From the NCBI GenBank assembly GCA_021776775.1, contig JAJFFE010000231.1, positions 110,944 through 174,943 on the forward strand: a stretch of 64,000 nt of DNA. Direction: 5' to 3'. Below are positions 18,806 to 28,401 of the stretch, one piece after another (within the stretch, counting starts at the first letter, position 1; each line of letters begins with the position of its first letter). This DNA is from Planctomycetota bacterium (lineage in GTDB: Bacteria; Planctomycetota; UBA8108; UBA1146; JAJFFE01). The position numbers were made by a program, and so were the translations under genes. The notes below the pieces were generated by a model that was not told the DNA's origin, searched no databases, and was given only the letters and a program-made list of their open reading frames with translations.

Positions 18806-19969
18806 TCATGCGGCATGGGTGGTCTCGGAGGATCGCTCGCGCCGGGGTAAAGAAACGGTGAAACAGCTTCCTTCGTCCACCTCGCTCGTTATTGAGATCT
18901 CGCCTCCATGGAGCCGGGTGATCTCACGGCACAGGTTGAGGCCGATCCCCATTCCTCCGATGAACCCATCCTCGTCCGCCACTTGGTACAGGCGATCGAA
19001 GATGTGAGCGTGGTGTTCTTCGGGAATCCCTCGCCCGGTATCAGAAATGGATACGCCCCACCCCGAATCCTCGTGCTCCAGACGAACCTCGATGGTTCCA
19101 CCGGCGTCCGTAAATTTGATCGCGTTACCAATAATGTTGGTCAAGACTTGTCGGACTCGAGACTCGTCCACCGACGTCAGACACGCGTCTGCGGGGACAG
19201 AAACCGTCAACCCCAGCTCGCTCTTGGCGGCCGACGGCTGCATGGTCTTCACCGCCAACTCGACGATAGCTCGCAAGTCGTGATCGGCGACTCGAAGGTT
19301 CAATTTCCCTGTCTCGAGGCGAGTGACGTCGAGAAGGTCGTTGAGATGGCGAACGAGTTCGTCGCAACTCCCCTTGGATATCTCCAAGTACTCGCGTTGT
19401 TCGTCGGTCAAAGGGCCAGCAAGACCGTCGAGGACGATGGCGACGAATTCTCGGGCTGACGTCAATGGCGTCTTCAACTCGTGAGAGATGTGATGATAGA
19501 AGCGGCTGATTTCGTCGTTTCGAGCGCGAAGTTCATCATTCTTCGCCTCGATCTCCAGCCGGTGCTTGCTGACTTGACGCTGGAGCGCGCACTTGTCAAT
19601 CGCGTTGATCAAGCTTCGGCGAAGGCTCTCTTCCGAAAGGCGTGACTTCGCCAGGAAGTCCGTCGCACCCCTGTGGATCAGATTCACAGCCAACTCGGTG
19701 GAATCGGTGCCGGTGAGCACAATGATCGGAAAGTCGACTCCCGCAGCGACAAGCTTGGAGACGACTTCTCCGCCGTCTGTCCCACCTAGGCCGTAGTCGA
19801 CAATCAGAGCGTCGACCGTATGAGTCGTCGCGTATTGGATACCCTCGTCCGGCACGCGGAAGGGGATCAGCTCTATATCGAAGTCGCCGATTCGTCGAGC
19901 GGCGCGCTTCAGGAACAACATATCGTCGGCATCGTCATCGATCGCGACGATACGGAGTTGGTTAGGCAC
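18806..19969 (-). CDS. REC-HisKA-HATPase sensor histidine kinase
   Basis: The frame is open to 20128, but GAGAGGGAG precedes the GTG at 19969 (first residues PNQLRIVAIDDDADD), giving 387 residues and placing the receiver domain at the N-terminus as expected. REC covers residues 1-125 with phosphoacceptor Asp58. The dimerisation/phosphoacceptor helix has His163 in HHISHELKTPLT. The ATPase domain has an N box (NIIGNAIKFTD), G1 (DTGRGIPEEH) and G2 (GMGIGLNL). There is no membrane segment, so it is cytoplasmic and is probably driven by another kinase through its receiver. First gene of the operon with two single-domain regulators. Confidence 0.92.
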   Translation of the reverse strand: MPNQLRIVAIDDDADDMLFLKRAARRIGDFDIELIPFRVPDEGIQYATTHTVDALIVDYGLGGTDGGEVVSKLVAAGVDFPIIVLTGTDSTELAVNLIHRGATDFLAKSRLSEESLRRSLINAIDKCALQRQVSKHRLEIEAKNDELRARNDEISRFYHHISHELKTPLTSAREFVAIVLDGLAGPLTDEQREYLEISKGSCDELVRHLNDLLDVTRLETGKLNLRVADHDLRAIVELAVKTMQPSAAKSELGLTVSVPADACLTSVDESRVRQVLTNIIGNAIKFTDAGGTIEVRLEHEDSGWGVSISDTGRGIPEEHHAHIFDRLYQVADEDGFIGGMGIGLNLCREITRLHGGEISITSEVDEGSCFTVSLPRRERSSETTHAA

Positions 19970-20337
19970 AAGTCTCTCCCTCTCGGCGAAGCTAGGTACC
20001 ATCGATGGGAGCATATCCCGCACGAGTACATGCACGCCAACCGTGATCGACAGTCGCATACGCAGCCGTCGAGAGAAGAGTCGCTTACGATATTCCGATT
20101 CGAACGGTTTGTGGACGATCGACCTCATGGATCCTACGCGGCACTTCGGGCCCCGGGTGGATCGCCCGATTCATTCCGGCACTGGGTTACCGGAACAGCG
20201 GAGAATTCCCTATTCGTAGGTTCTGATCCATCCGAGACCTCCGCTCGGTCGCTCTCCTGGACACAGGACGCCCTGCTCATTACGAGGGACTATTCTTCAG
20301 TAGGTGCTCACCAGTAGAGAGAAGGAGACCAGATCCG
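19970..20337. other. Divergent intergenic region
   Basis: About 370 bp between the divergently transcribed hybrid kinase and the regulator at 20338. It should carry both promoters. Apart from the ribosome-binding sites at either edge, no hairpin, direct repeat or gene was recognised. Confidence 0.45.
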
Positions 20338-20805
20338 ATGAACGTGATCACAAGTCAGAGGCGCAGCGAGTCGAGTGTGAATTCGTGGGTTGGCCAGCAC
20401 CTGCAACGGCCGACCGCGATCAAGAGTAACTCGCAGAAGACGAAGTCGATCTTGATCATCGACGACGATGAGCGAACGGCCAAGGCTCTGGCCGCCCGAC
20501 TCGAGAGTTGGGGATATCGAGTCTTCACCGAAGCGAACGGCGTTGATGGAATCGACGCGGCCCGCAACCAGAACCCGGACTTCGTCTTCGTCGACATAGG
20601 CATGGCGGGCGGCGACGGGTTCTATGTCGCGCAATCGCTGCGAGAGACTCTCGGGAGTCTGGCCAACACCGCGTTCGCATTCATCACTTGTCAACGCCGC
20701 GACCACGTGTTGGATCGCTGCCTGGAACTCGGTGCCGTCGACGTTATCGAGAAGCCGTTCGAGCCGACCCAAATCTGGGATCTGTTATCAGACAACCTGG
20801 ACTAG
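20338..20805 (+). CDS. Response regulator with N-terminal extension
   Basis: 155 residues; ATG start behind GAAGGAGA. About 35 N-terminal residues of low complexity precede a receiver domain with acidic pocket IIDDDE (about 41-44), phosphoacceptor Asp86 in FVFVDIGMAGG and the conserved Lys in VIEKPFE. The usual Thr/Ser position reads FITCQRR, which is acceptable. No DNA-binding output domain. It faces away from the hybrid-kinase operon and is followed by the broken kinase at 21027-21892. Confidence 0.9.
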   Translation: MNVITSQRRSESSVNSWVGQHLQRPTAIKSNSQKTKSILIIDDDERTAKALAARLESWGYRVFTEANGVDGIDAARNQNPDFVFVDIGMAGGDGFYVAQSLRETLGSLANTAFAFITCQRRDHVLDRCLELGAVDVIEKPFEPTQIWDLLSDNLD

Positions 20806-21026
20806 CATCGGCGACCTCGCACCGGTCGTGGGTCGCGCTCGGGTCCGCGTGCGACCCAGGCCTCCCCCGCCTGGCTGGCGTGTCATAAGTCAAGTATCTG
20901 CAAGCTAGAGCGACCGCCGCGATCGCTGACGCCTGTGAGAAGCGGCGAGCGCGCTCAAGGCGAATAGGTACCAATACCGACATCGGGGAAAAGCCTTCTT
21001 GGACGACAGGACCCCTGGTGCACTGA

Positions 21027-21892
21027 CAACGCGGTTTTCGCGCGCTCCTGATATCCGATTCAGAATCGGAACACGCGCCCCTCAGGCAGACGCCTCGGTC
21101 GTTGAACCGCATCATTCGCTCGGTGATCGAGAAGTCACACCTCGAGCGAGTGGTCGCCGCGGAACGCAGCGCGCTCCAACGGGTCATCGAAGTCGCCTCG
21201 CACGACTTAGGGGCACCTGTGAACCGAATCCTTGGGTATCAGAGAATACTCACACAGGATTACCCGGTCGGCTCCACGGTCACACCGGACACGGTCGAAT
21301 GCCTCGAAGCAATCGGCGAGGGTGCGAATCGCATGCAAGAGTACCTCGGTCGGCTCTCGGATTTGACGAGGGTCTCCAGCTGCGGGATCGTGTGGCACGA
21401 TCTCGACCTCGGGGAAGCGGTGACGCGTGTGGTCGCCGATCTTGAACGCGCGGTAGCCGAGTCTTAGTCGTCATCGAAGCGGACGCACTTGCCACCGTTC
21501 CCGCCGACCGCGCCTTGATGCAAGAGATTCTGTTCAACCTGATCGACAACGCCATCAAGTTTCGCTGCGAGGACAATCCGCGAATCACCATCTCCACCCG
21601 CAACACGCCGCACGAGTACGAACTCATCGTCTCCGACAACGGAATCGGAATCGACTCCAAGCACCAAAGGGATGTCTTCGAACCGTTCACGAGAGTCCAC
21701 GGGGAAACGTACTCCGGATGCGGAATTGGGCTGTCGATCGTTCGAGCTGCGGTGGAACGTCTCCGGGGATCGGTCACCGTATCGTCGAACCCGGACGGCG
21801 GAGTGACGTTCAAGACCACGGTGCCGACGAGCTGTACCCTCGGAGGGTGCGACCGTCAACCGCAAGAACTCCGCAGCCTCGCCGCGTCTTAA
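21027..21892 (+). pseudogene. Frameshifted sensor histidine kinase, receiver end truncated
   Basis: Two frames together spell one histidine kinase. The first (open from 21027; a TTG at 21102 is possible) starts with what looks like the end of a receiver domain (TPRSLNRIIRSVIEKSHLER). It then has the phosphoacceptor helix ASHDLGAPVNRILGYQ, with His34 counted from that TTG, and stops at TAG 21465-21467 after LERAVAES. The second frame continues directly (LVVIEADALATVPADRALMQ), has an N box (LIDNAIKF), G1 (DNGIGIDSKHQ) and G2 (GCGIGLSIV), and ends at 21892. One lost or gained base near 21455-21466 would restore a normal kinase. It is either a recent pseudogene or a sequencing error; no full receiver domain is found upstream. 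Confidence 0.75.
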
Positions 21893-21983
21893 GCTATAGG
21901 CCAATTCGCTGGGCCATTTAGGTCCTGAAATGCGGAGACATTGCGACTGCGTGCTTGCCACGAAGCCATGCGAGCGTGGCGCC

Positions 21984-22373
21984 TTACGCAGGAGTGCGAA
22001 GAGCCGCCGTAATCGCATCCTCGATAGCTGCGGAGCTTATCGAGCCCTTCTCCAGAACGACGCTGCACTCGAGATCAGCGAAATCTTCCCGCAGTCGTTC
22101 GTCCCACAGTCCCGTGCAATGCACGACCGGCCCGTCGTATCCCGCGGCACGGATCGCGCCGAGGATCTCCAACCCGGTCGCTCCGGGAAGGCGATTGTCG
22201 AGGACGAGAACGTCGTAATCCTGCTCGGTAACAATTCCGACGACTCGATTTGCCATCGAACAGTGATCGATCTCGACCGAGTTCGACATTCTTCCCGCGA
22301 ATCTACGAAAGAGCGCGGCATCGACGTCATCGTCGTCGATCAGTAGCACCCTCAAAGTCCCAGACCAGCCCAT
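21984..22373 (-). CDS. Single-domain response regulator
   Basis: 129 residues of receiver domain: acidic pocket LLIDDDDVD (13-16), phosphoacceptor Asp59 in VLVLDNRLPG, and a C-terminal VLEKGS in place of the usual KP motif. The layout resembles the receiver domains fused to the N-terminus of kinases in this island, and the broken kinase next door lacks such a domain. ATG start with a weak GGGGG upstream. It is convergent with the broken kinase, 91 bp apart. Confidence 0.88.
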   Translation of the reverse strand: MGWSGTLRVLLIDDDDVDAALFRRFAGRMSNSVEIDHCSMANRVVGIVTEQDYDVLVLDNRLPGATGLEILGAIRAAGYDGPVVHCTGLWDERLREDFADLECSVVLEKGSISSAAIEDAITAALRTPA

Positions 22374-22473
22374 GTCGACCCCCGACCAGAGTAAACCGGC
22401 ATATTCGCTTCACAGAATATTCGTCGACACTTCCAGAGCTTCGCTTGAGTAGAACTACGAACGTCGCCCTCCG

Positions 22474-23358
22474 CTAGCCTGCTCGGCGAGGCAAGAACAG
22501 GTGGATCTGGTTCATCATGTCGTTCCACGCGGACACGCCGACGCTTTCGGAGTCGAGGACGATGTGATGCCACGGTTTGGCCCGGAGCGATCGAAACCAC
22601 CAACGTCGCAACCGGTGGCGCCGCATCCACGCGATCGTCTCGTCAACATCGATCAACTCGTCATCGGGATCCGCGATCACCAGAACGGGAATCGCTCCGA
22701 CATGCTCTGGACGATCGAGTTTGTCCAACCCGTCGACCACGTCGAACATGGCGTTGTAGGAGTCGAGCGAGGTCATTCGGAACGCTCGAAACGCCGCCGG
22801 AGTCAAACTCGGTAGTGCGATGTTCCATCCCGCGAAGATCCGCAAGGGCCGCAACACATCAACCCCCCGACGCGGACGGATGGCCGGCGCCACCAGCACC
22901 AAGCCGTCGCAGTCGTGGCCTTCGTCGACCCACGAAACGAGAATCGCGGCCCCGAGAGAGTAGCCGAAGCCGACGATCGGGCCGTCGGGGTAGCGTTCCC
23001 TCGCATCTCGGAAGGTGACCCCCACCGCGTCTAGCCACAACTCTCGACTCGCGCCGTGCCGAGATCCTCCGACCGGGTCGTGGCCCGTCAGTCCGACCGA
23101 CGCGACGGCGAATCCCATCCAGCGCAACGCTTGAACATACGCAGCCATAGAGCCCTGAGAGTTGTTGAGTCCGTGGACCAAGACCACGCTGCCTACCGGC
23201 GCACGCCCCCTCGGCTCGCTCCACGTCACGACGCGCACCGGTTCGCCGGGTCGAGCGCGGTCGAACACCAAGCAACCGCTAAGACACGGCAGCAACAGCA
23301 GCCACGCCAACAGAAACAGAAGCGACCTCATCGGAGTCGAACTCCGCCTGATACCCAT
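22474..23358 (-). CDS. Lipoprotein alpha/beta hydrolase (serine-aminopeptidase/lysophospholipase-like)
   Basis: The open frame reaches 23418; starts at 23358 (MGIRRSSTPM) or 23331 (MRSLLFLLAW) both suit a lipoprotein signal whose lipobox is LSGC. The fold is alpha/beta hydrolase: oxyanion turn VVLVHGLNN, GHDPVGGSRHG loop, nucleophile in GFGYSLGAA, acid in IADPDDELID, and His in AKPWHHIVLDSE. This pattern is that of the Hydrolase_4/lysophospholipase group. Predicted to be membrane-anchored in the periplasm. The substrate cannot be told; it stands alone and diverges from the VWA gene. Confidence 0.85.
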   Translation of the reverse strand: MGIRRSSTPMRSLLFLLAWLLLLPCLSGCLVFDRARPGEPVRVVTWSEPRGRAPVGSVVLVHGLNNSQGSMAAYVQALRWMGFAVASVGLTGHDPVGGSRHGASRELWLDAVGVTFRDARERYPDGPIVGFGYSLGAAILVSWVDEGHDCDGLVLVAPAIRPRRGVDVLRPLRIFAGWNIALPSLTPAAFRAFRMTSLDSYNAMFDVVDGLDKLDRPEHVGAIPVLVIADPDDELIDVDETIAWMRRHRLRRWWFRSLRAKPWHHIVLDSESVGVSAWNDMMNQIHLFLPRRAG

Positions 23359-23758
23359 TCGATCCCGATTCAGCTTCGCCTCGGACTTTCCGTGCGGGTC
23401 AAGGTGACCGGGACGCACGCGTCAACTCGCGGTCCCAGACGCGACCCCTTGATCGTACACGTTCTTGCGCAGCGCACGCCTCCAACGGGGACGCCGACCA
23501 CCTCCTCGGACGCCCACCCCGCCCTATTGGACACAACCGAAGACTCAGTCAACACTTAGATGCACGCGACGTCAGCTGGGAGAACCGCTAGGATAGTGGA
23601 TTGCAATCCCCGGTGGAGCCATCAGCTACCCGAGGTGCGACGTATCAGTTGTCTTGTGCAGAGGACGCCGGGTCGTTTTCGAGTGGGGTCGGGCGATCGT
23701 TCTCTTCACTACTAGCAGTGGTCGGGAAGTAAGAATTGAAGCCAAGGGAGTCATTGCA
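23359..23758. other. Divergent intergenic region
   Basis: About 400 bp between the lipoprotein hydrolase and the VWA gene. The frame of the VWA gene stays open to 23654, but that part lacks a ribosome-binding site and would displace the signal peptide. No repeat or RNA-like hairpin was recognised. Confidence 0.45.
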
Positions 23759-25090
23759 ATGATCGTGCGGACGATTTTCATGATCGCCTTCGTCGGGCTA
23801 GTCGGAGCCATGGTCGCGCCGGCACCCAGCGCTAGCGCCAAAGGCAAGTGGGGTAAGAAGCTCAAACAAGCGGGCTATGTCGGTGACATCGAGGGTACGC
23901 GCGAGATCCTGAAGAAGATTGTCGACGCTGGAGACGTGGACGGCGCGAGCGACATCCTCGAGGCCATGGCGTTCATGTCGGTCGAGGACCTCCTCGACGA
24001 CATTCTCCGCGCGTTCGACTCGTTCGGTGTCGAACCCCTCGCCCCGATCTTCGATGAATACGTCAGTAAGAAGCGAGACAAGGACCCCATTGGGTGCTCC
24101 TGCATCTTTCGGTTCGCGGCGAAGTTCACCGATGAAGCGTCAGAAAAATGGCTGCTGTCGGGAATGGAGTCGACCAACGCGATCACCATCCGCAACGTGC
24201 TCGAAGCAAGCATCGAACGAAAGTCGAAGAACGCTATCCCGAAGCTGATCGGCCAGCTCGAGACGCTCAACCCCAAGAAGTACAAACTGATTCGGTTCGA
24301 GATCGAAGACACTCTCTACGCCTTGACGGAGATGGAGTTCGACGTCGTCGAGGATTGGAAGAACTGGTGGGAAGTCAACGGTAGCCACTTCGACCCCAAG
24401 TCCGTCGGAGCCGACGACAAAGAGAAAGCGACCGGAGTCCGCAAGCGCAAGCGCAGCAAAGACTCTCCCGAGTTCTTCGGGGTCGAGATCCTCTCGAGCA
24501 ACATCATGTTCGTGATCGACACGTCGGGCTCGATGCAACTGTGGGATCCCGCCACGGGTGAAAGCGGCGGGTCGGCCGACTGGCAAAAACGGCAGCGCAT
24601 TCAGCGAGTCAAGAATCAACTGATCCGCGCGATCAGCGAACTGAAGAGGTCGAGTAAGTTCAACATAGTCGGCTTCAGCAACCGCGTCCTGGAATTCCAG
24701 AAGAAGGGTATCGTTCCCGCCGCAACGGGACCCAAGAAGAAGGCGCTCAAATGGGTCTCTAGCCTTCAGGCCAATGGCGCGACCCACACCGACGACGCCA
24801 TGAAGACAGCGTTCAAGGACAAGAAAATCGACACGATCATGCTCTTGTCCGATGGCGCCCCGACCCGGCAAGGTGGCAACAGCGATCAAATCATTGCGCA
24901 GATCCTGCGCGACGTGAAGAAGTGGAACAAGATCCGCAAAGTGAAGATTTACACCTTCGGATTCGAAGGACCGGGCCGGTTTCCACCAAACTCACGCCAG
25001 CAAGGACAACCAGCCGCGAACCCCGCCTTCTCCGACTTCCTCAAGAAGCTCTCCTCCGAAAACGGCGGCACGCACACTTCCATCGACTGA
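23759..25090 (+). CDS. Secreted VWA-domain protein with N-terminal HEAT-like helices
   Basis: An ATG at 23759 behind AAGGGAG gives 443 residues and a proper signal peptide (MIVRTIFMIAFVGLVGAM to ASA); the upstream in-frame ATG at 23654 does not. Residues about 30-205 are short paired helices of HEAT/ARM type. From about 245 a von Willebrand factor A domain follows with an intact MIDAS: DTSGS at 254-258, a Thr in GATHTDDA, and Asp in LLSDGAP. The protein is unusually rich in lysine for the window. Likely a periplasmic or surface metal-dependent binding protein. A 19-bp hairpin terminator lies 21 bp after the stop. Confidence 0.88.
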   Translation: MIVRTIFMIAFVGLVGAMVAPAPSASAKGKWGKKLKQAGYVGDIEGTREILKKIVDAGDVDGASDILEAMAFMSVEDLLDDILRAFDSFGVEPLAPIFDEYVSKKRDKDPIGCSCIFRFAAKFTDEASEKWLLSGMESTNAITIRNVLEASIERKSKNAIPKLIGQLETLNPKKYKLIRFEIEDTLYALTEMEFDVVEDWKNWWEVNGSHFDPKSVGADDKEKATGVRKRKRSKDSPEFFGVEILSSNIMFVIDTSGSMQLWDPATGESGGSADWQKRQRIQRVKNQLIRAISELKRSSKFNIVGFSNRVLEFQKKGIVPAATGPKKKALKWVSSLQANGATHTDDAMKTAFKDKKIDTIMLLSDGAPTRQGGNSDQIIAQILRDVKKWNKIRKVKIYTFGFEGPGRFPPNSRQQGQPAANPAFSDFLKKLSSENGGTHTSID

Positions 25091-25111
25091 GCACGATCGA
25101 CTCCCTATGAC

Positions 25112-25160
25112 ACGAGCCGCTGATACGCCGCGCCGCGGCGTATCAGCGGCTCGTTGTTTG
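25112..25160 (+). terminator. Strong intrinsic terminator after the VWA gene
   Basis: Perfect 19-bp inverted repeat: ACGAGCCGCTGATACGCCG (25112-25130) pairs with CGGCGTATCAGCGGCTCGT (25136-25154) around the loop CGCCG, followed by TGTTTG. It begins 21 bp beyond the VWA stop codon and lies 40 bp before the end of the convergent gene. The stem is longer than most terminators. Confidence 0.8.
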
Positions 25161-25199
25161 TCGGTCCTGCAGTCGAGCGTCTGCCGACGATTGTCGGGA

Positions 25200-26933
25200 T
25201 CACGAGCGGGGCTGACGGAACGCCGTCTTCGAGATGACTCCCTCGGACTCGCGTACGGTGTGATACGCCCCGGCGGTCACGGTGATCTTCTCGAGATCGC
25301 CGCTCGGCCAGCGAATGGTGAGTTCGACCGGTCCATGTCCTTTGGGAGCGCTGATCAGCAGTCGCGGATCGTTGGCGGATAAGTACGACGCCGTCGAACG
25401 CACCTCGTGAAGAATCTTCTTGCCGGCGATTTCCCCCGTGACTCGGGCTCCGAACGCATCGCGATTGGATCTCGGAGGCTTTCCCTCGAGAAGTAAGCCA
25501 ATCGACTCTCCCTTCCGGGTGGCGATGTTCTCGAGGAGGATCGGGGCCGCGCCATTGTTAGCAATGATCGCGTCGAGGTCGCCGTCATTGTCGATATCCG
25601 CGGTCGCCAAACCTCGTCCGGCACGAAGCGGAAGGTTCGGACTCGTGGCCTGCTGAAACACCTCGACGAACTTTCCGTCGCGCTGCTCGAAGAGCTGATC
25701 GGGCTGTTCAAATCGGGTGCCCGGCCGGGCTATCGCGACATTGTCGATCACGTGGCCGTTGGTGATCAGGAGATCGAGGTCCATATCGACATCGAAGTCG
25801 AGGAAGCGGATCCCAAAGCTCACGTAGGGGAGCGTCGCCGACCCAAGCCCGTAGGCGAAGCTCGACTCTAGTGCGCCTTCGCCCAGGTCGTTGAGGTAGA
25901 GCGAGGTCGTCTGCGCCTCGAGATTCGTGACGGTAATGTCCAAATCCCCGTCGCCGTCAACGTCTCCAAAGTCGGTGCCCATTCCCGCTTCAGGCTTGGC
26001 ATTCTCACCGAACGCAGCACCGTAGTAGGACGCCTCGTCGACGAAGTGACGACTCTCTGAATCACCGTTGTTGATGAGCAGGTGATTAGCCGTGCCGTCG
26101 TTTGCGACGTAGAGATCCGGCCAGCCGTCATCGTTGAAGTCCCCACTGACGACTCCGAGCCCCTTGCCCGGTGCGACACCGCTTAGAGTCGACTCCGTCG
26201 TTTCCTCGAAGCGACCACCGGTCCCGCGATACAGATGATCGGTGACGGCATTGTAGGCGGCCGGGCCGCAATAAATCTCGACGTCGCCGATGTAACACCG
26301 CTGGTGTCCCTTCAGCGTAAAGTCGAGATAGTTGGAGACGTAGAGATCCAGGCTACCGTCGCGGTCGTAGTCGAAGAAGATCGCGGCCGTCGACACTCCC
26401 TCAGTCGCTGCGCCCCGAGCATCCGCCACACGCTCGAACGTGCCGTCTGAATTGTTCAGATAGAGCGTGTTCGGGCCGAAGTTCGTGACGTACAGATCTG
26501 GATCGCCATCGTTGTCGATGTCGCCGACCGCAAGCCCGATCCCGAACGCGCGATGACCGACACCCGCCGCCGCCGTGACGTCCCGGAACCGTCCGGCCCC
26601 GTCGTTCTCGTACAGCCTGTTTCCGTTCGGACGATCGACAGCCTCGTCGAGCGGCATGGCGTCGACGAAGTAGAGATCGAAGTCTCCGTCGGAGTCATAG
26701 TCGAAGAATCCAACCCCACCGGTCAAGATCTCGATCGCGTAGCGCCGTCCCGTCGCTCCGTTGTCGTGCACGTAGTCGATACCGCTATCCTGCGTAGCAT
26801 CGCGGAAGAACTGCTGCCCGGTGGTTGTGGTGCGGGCGCGAGTCGCCCCGGTATCTCCCGACGAATTAGACTTCGACTCGCAACAGACCAGGAAAATGAG
26901 TGCGAGCGACGCGGCCGCGGTTCGTGCGATCAC
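25200..26933 (-). CDS. Lipoprotein FG-GAP/UnbV (CRTAC1-like) protein
   Basis: 577 residues beginning at GTG 26933, which overlaps the TGA of the upstream TPR gene (GTGA), so translation is coupled. The N-terminus is a lipoprotein-like signal (LALIFLVCC). Residues about 40-480 carry FG-GAP calcium-loop repeats (DYDSDGDFDLYF, DIDNDGDPDLYV, DFNDDGWPDLYV, DVDGDGDLDI). Residues about 490-560 are the UnbV/ASPIC module (NRDAFGARVTGEI, STASYLSANDPRLL). No dockerin, unlike the 1564-3399 relative. Likely an outer-surface or periplasmic calcium-binding propeller; it probably works with the TPR protein of the same operon. Confidence 0.9.
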   Translation of the reverse strand: MIARTAAASLALIFLVCCESKSNSSGDTGATRARTTTTGQQFFRDATQDSGIDYVHDNGATGRRYAIEILTGGVGFFDYDSDGDFDLYFVDAMPLDEAVDRPNGNRLYENDGAGRFRDVTAAAGVGHRAFGIGLAVGDIDNDGDPDLYVTNFGPNTLYLNNSDGTFERVADARGAATEGVSTAAIFFDYDRDGSLDLYVSNYLDFTLKGHQRCYIGDVEIYCGPAAYNAVTDHLYRGTGGRFEETTESTLSGVAPGKGLGVVSGDFNDDGWPDLYVANDGTANHLLINNGDSESRHFVDEASYYGAAFGENAKPEAGMGTDFGDVDGDGDLDITVTNLEAQTTSLYLNDLGEGALESSFAYGLGSATLPYVSFGIRFLDFDVDMDLDLLITNGHVIDNVAIARPGTRFEQPDQLFEQRDGKFVEVFQQATSPNLPLRAGRGLATADIDNDGDLDAIIANNGAAPILLENIATRKGESIGLLLEGKPPRSNRDAFGARVTGEIAGKKILHEVRSTASYLSANDPRLLISAPKGHGPVELTIRWPSGDLEKITVTAGAYHTVRESEGVISKTAFRQPRS

Positions 26934-28279
26934 GGCGACCTCTCCGCGGCCTGGCGCCGCTTCTCGAGTTCGCGCTCCAGCCGCTTCTCTGAGCCGTCGG
27001 AGAAGGTGCGCCCGTAACTCTGAATCTCATCACCGGCTTCTTCCCAACGTTCGAGCTCTAGCAAAGCCACGATCTTCGTCTCCCTAGGCCCTCGTTCACG
27101 AGGCGACCGCGATATCTGTCGACTCACCCGACGAATGTCTTCTTCGAGTCGCACCGCCTTGTGGAGTCGATCCACCAGTGCTCTCGATTCGGCCTTCTTA
27201 CCGGCCCGGCGAAGGCACGAAATGAGCCCGCGCAGCGCGGTCGCTTCGTTCGGGGATAACTCGAGCGCGCGCCGAAAATCATCTTCGGCCGCGACGAGCT
27301 CACTGTTGTGCTGGTGAATGAGTCCGAGTCGAGTGTAGACCCGACCCAAGCCGTAGTTCTTGACCGTGAGAGTTCGGTCGACGAGGGGTTGGAACTCGAC
27401 CAAGGTTTTGTCGAACAGACCCGTGCGGTAGTAGAGGAGACCGAGTTCGAGACGCAGCCAACCGAGGTCAGATCGCTCACGACGGATGCGTTCGAGCGGC
27501 TCGAGCGCACGGACAACGTCGTTCTGCCCGAGGTGGTACTCGAAGATCCACCGCAACAATCGTGTATGTACGTCGCCGTACGGAGGTGGAAGTTTGTCGA
27601 CCGCGGCCTTGAGTTCGGCAGCGGCGAGAGCGCCTTGCTTCTTTTCGCGCCGAAGCTCCGCGCGCTCGAGGAGCAACCCTTCGTGGTGCGGCGAGTATTC
27701 GAGAGCTGCGGTCAAATCTCCGATTGCGGGATCGAGCTGTCCCAACGCGCGATAGCACCGAGCCCTCACGACATGTCGGTTGAGGTCCTGCGGTGATTTG
27801 TCGAACGCGAACTCCAGCTTCTTGACCGCCGCCGCAAAATCATCGGAGCGATACAGGCAGTAACCCCACGTGTGGTAACTGCGGTTCGCAAGTCGGCGTT
27901 CGCCGACAGCTTGCTGCGCTTCCTCGAACGCTTCCGCGCCGGCGCGATACGCGGCCTTGGCTCGTTTCTGATCGGACTGCAGAAGCTTGTCACCGCTAAG
28001 GGATTCGACGTGTCCCTTGATCTGCAGTAACGCAAAGTCTCCGGGATGGTTAACGAGCGCGAGAGTGACAATGAGCTTGGCGTTCTGCAATTTTCCCGAC
28101 TGCAGCGCTTGCTCGGCGCTGCGGATCGCCTTGTCACGCTCACCGTCCGTCGACTGGCCCTCCGCGGCTGGAAGCAGGGTGATCAAGAGAGCAAAGAGCA
28201 CTGCGGCGACACTTCGGCGCGAGCCCGTTGGCCAGACCGCGACACGGTGCACAGTGGTAGGAAAAGAGGGAGGGAGCAT
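26930..28279 (-). CDS. Exported TPR-repeat protein
   Basis: 449 residues with a signal or anchor segment at about 24-42 (AAVLFALLITLLPAAEG). The rest is a chain of tetratricopeptide-like helix pairs (ALALVNHPGDFALLQIKG, RARCYRALGQLDPAIGDL, YTRLGLIHQHNSELVAAEDD), ending in a charged coiled coil. It is the first gene of a two-gene operon with the FG-GAP lipoprotein (4-bp overlap) and diverges from a second FG-GAP/UnbV gene. TPR protein plus CRTAC1-like protein is a recurrent pairing in planctomycete-like genomes (recollection, not tested here). The partner is unknown. Confidence 0.85.
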   Translation of the reverse strand: MLPPSFPTTVHRVAVWPTGSRRSVAAVLFALLITLLPAAEGQSTDGERDKAIRSAEQALQSGKLQNAKLIVTLALVNHPGDFALLQIKGHVESLSGDKLLQSDQKRAKAAYRAGAEAFEEAQQAVGERRLANRSYHTWGYCLYRSDDFAAAVKKLEFAFDKSPQDLNRHVVRARCYRALGQLDPAIGDLTAALEYSPHHEGLLLERAELRREKKQGALAAAELKAAVDKLPPPYGDVHTRLLRWIFEYHLGQNDVVRALEPLERIRRERSDLGWLRLELGLLYYRTGLFDKTLVEFQPLVDRTLTVKNYGLGRVYTRLGLIHQHNSELVAAEDDFRRALELSPNEATALRGLISCLRRAGKKAESRALVDRLHKAVRLEEDIRRVSRQISRSPRERGPRETKIVALLELERWEEAGDEIQSYGRTFSDGSEKRLERELEKRRQAAERSP

Positions 28280-28401
28280 GTTGCGACGATATCACTGTCG
28301 GGTGCGTGAATCAACTCAGCCGAGCGCGAGGCTCACCACGATCGAGTATACTTCCGGCTTACCGGACAAGGTCCACTACTCGGTTTTCGGAAGAGGATGT
28401 T

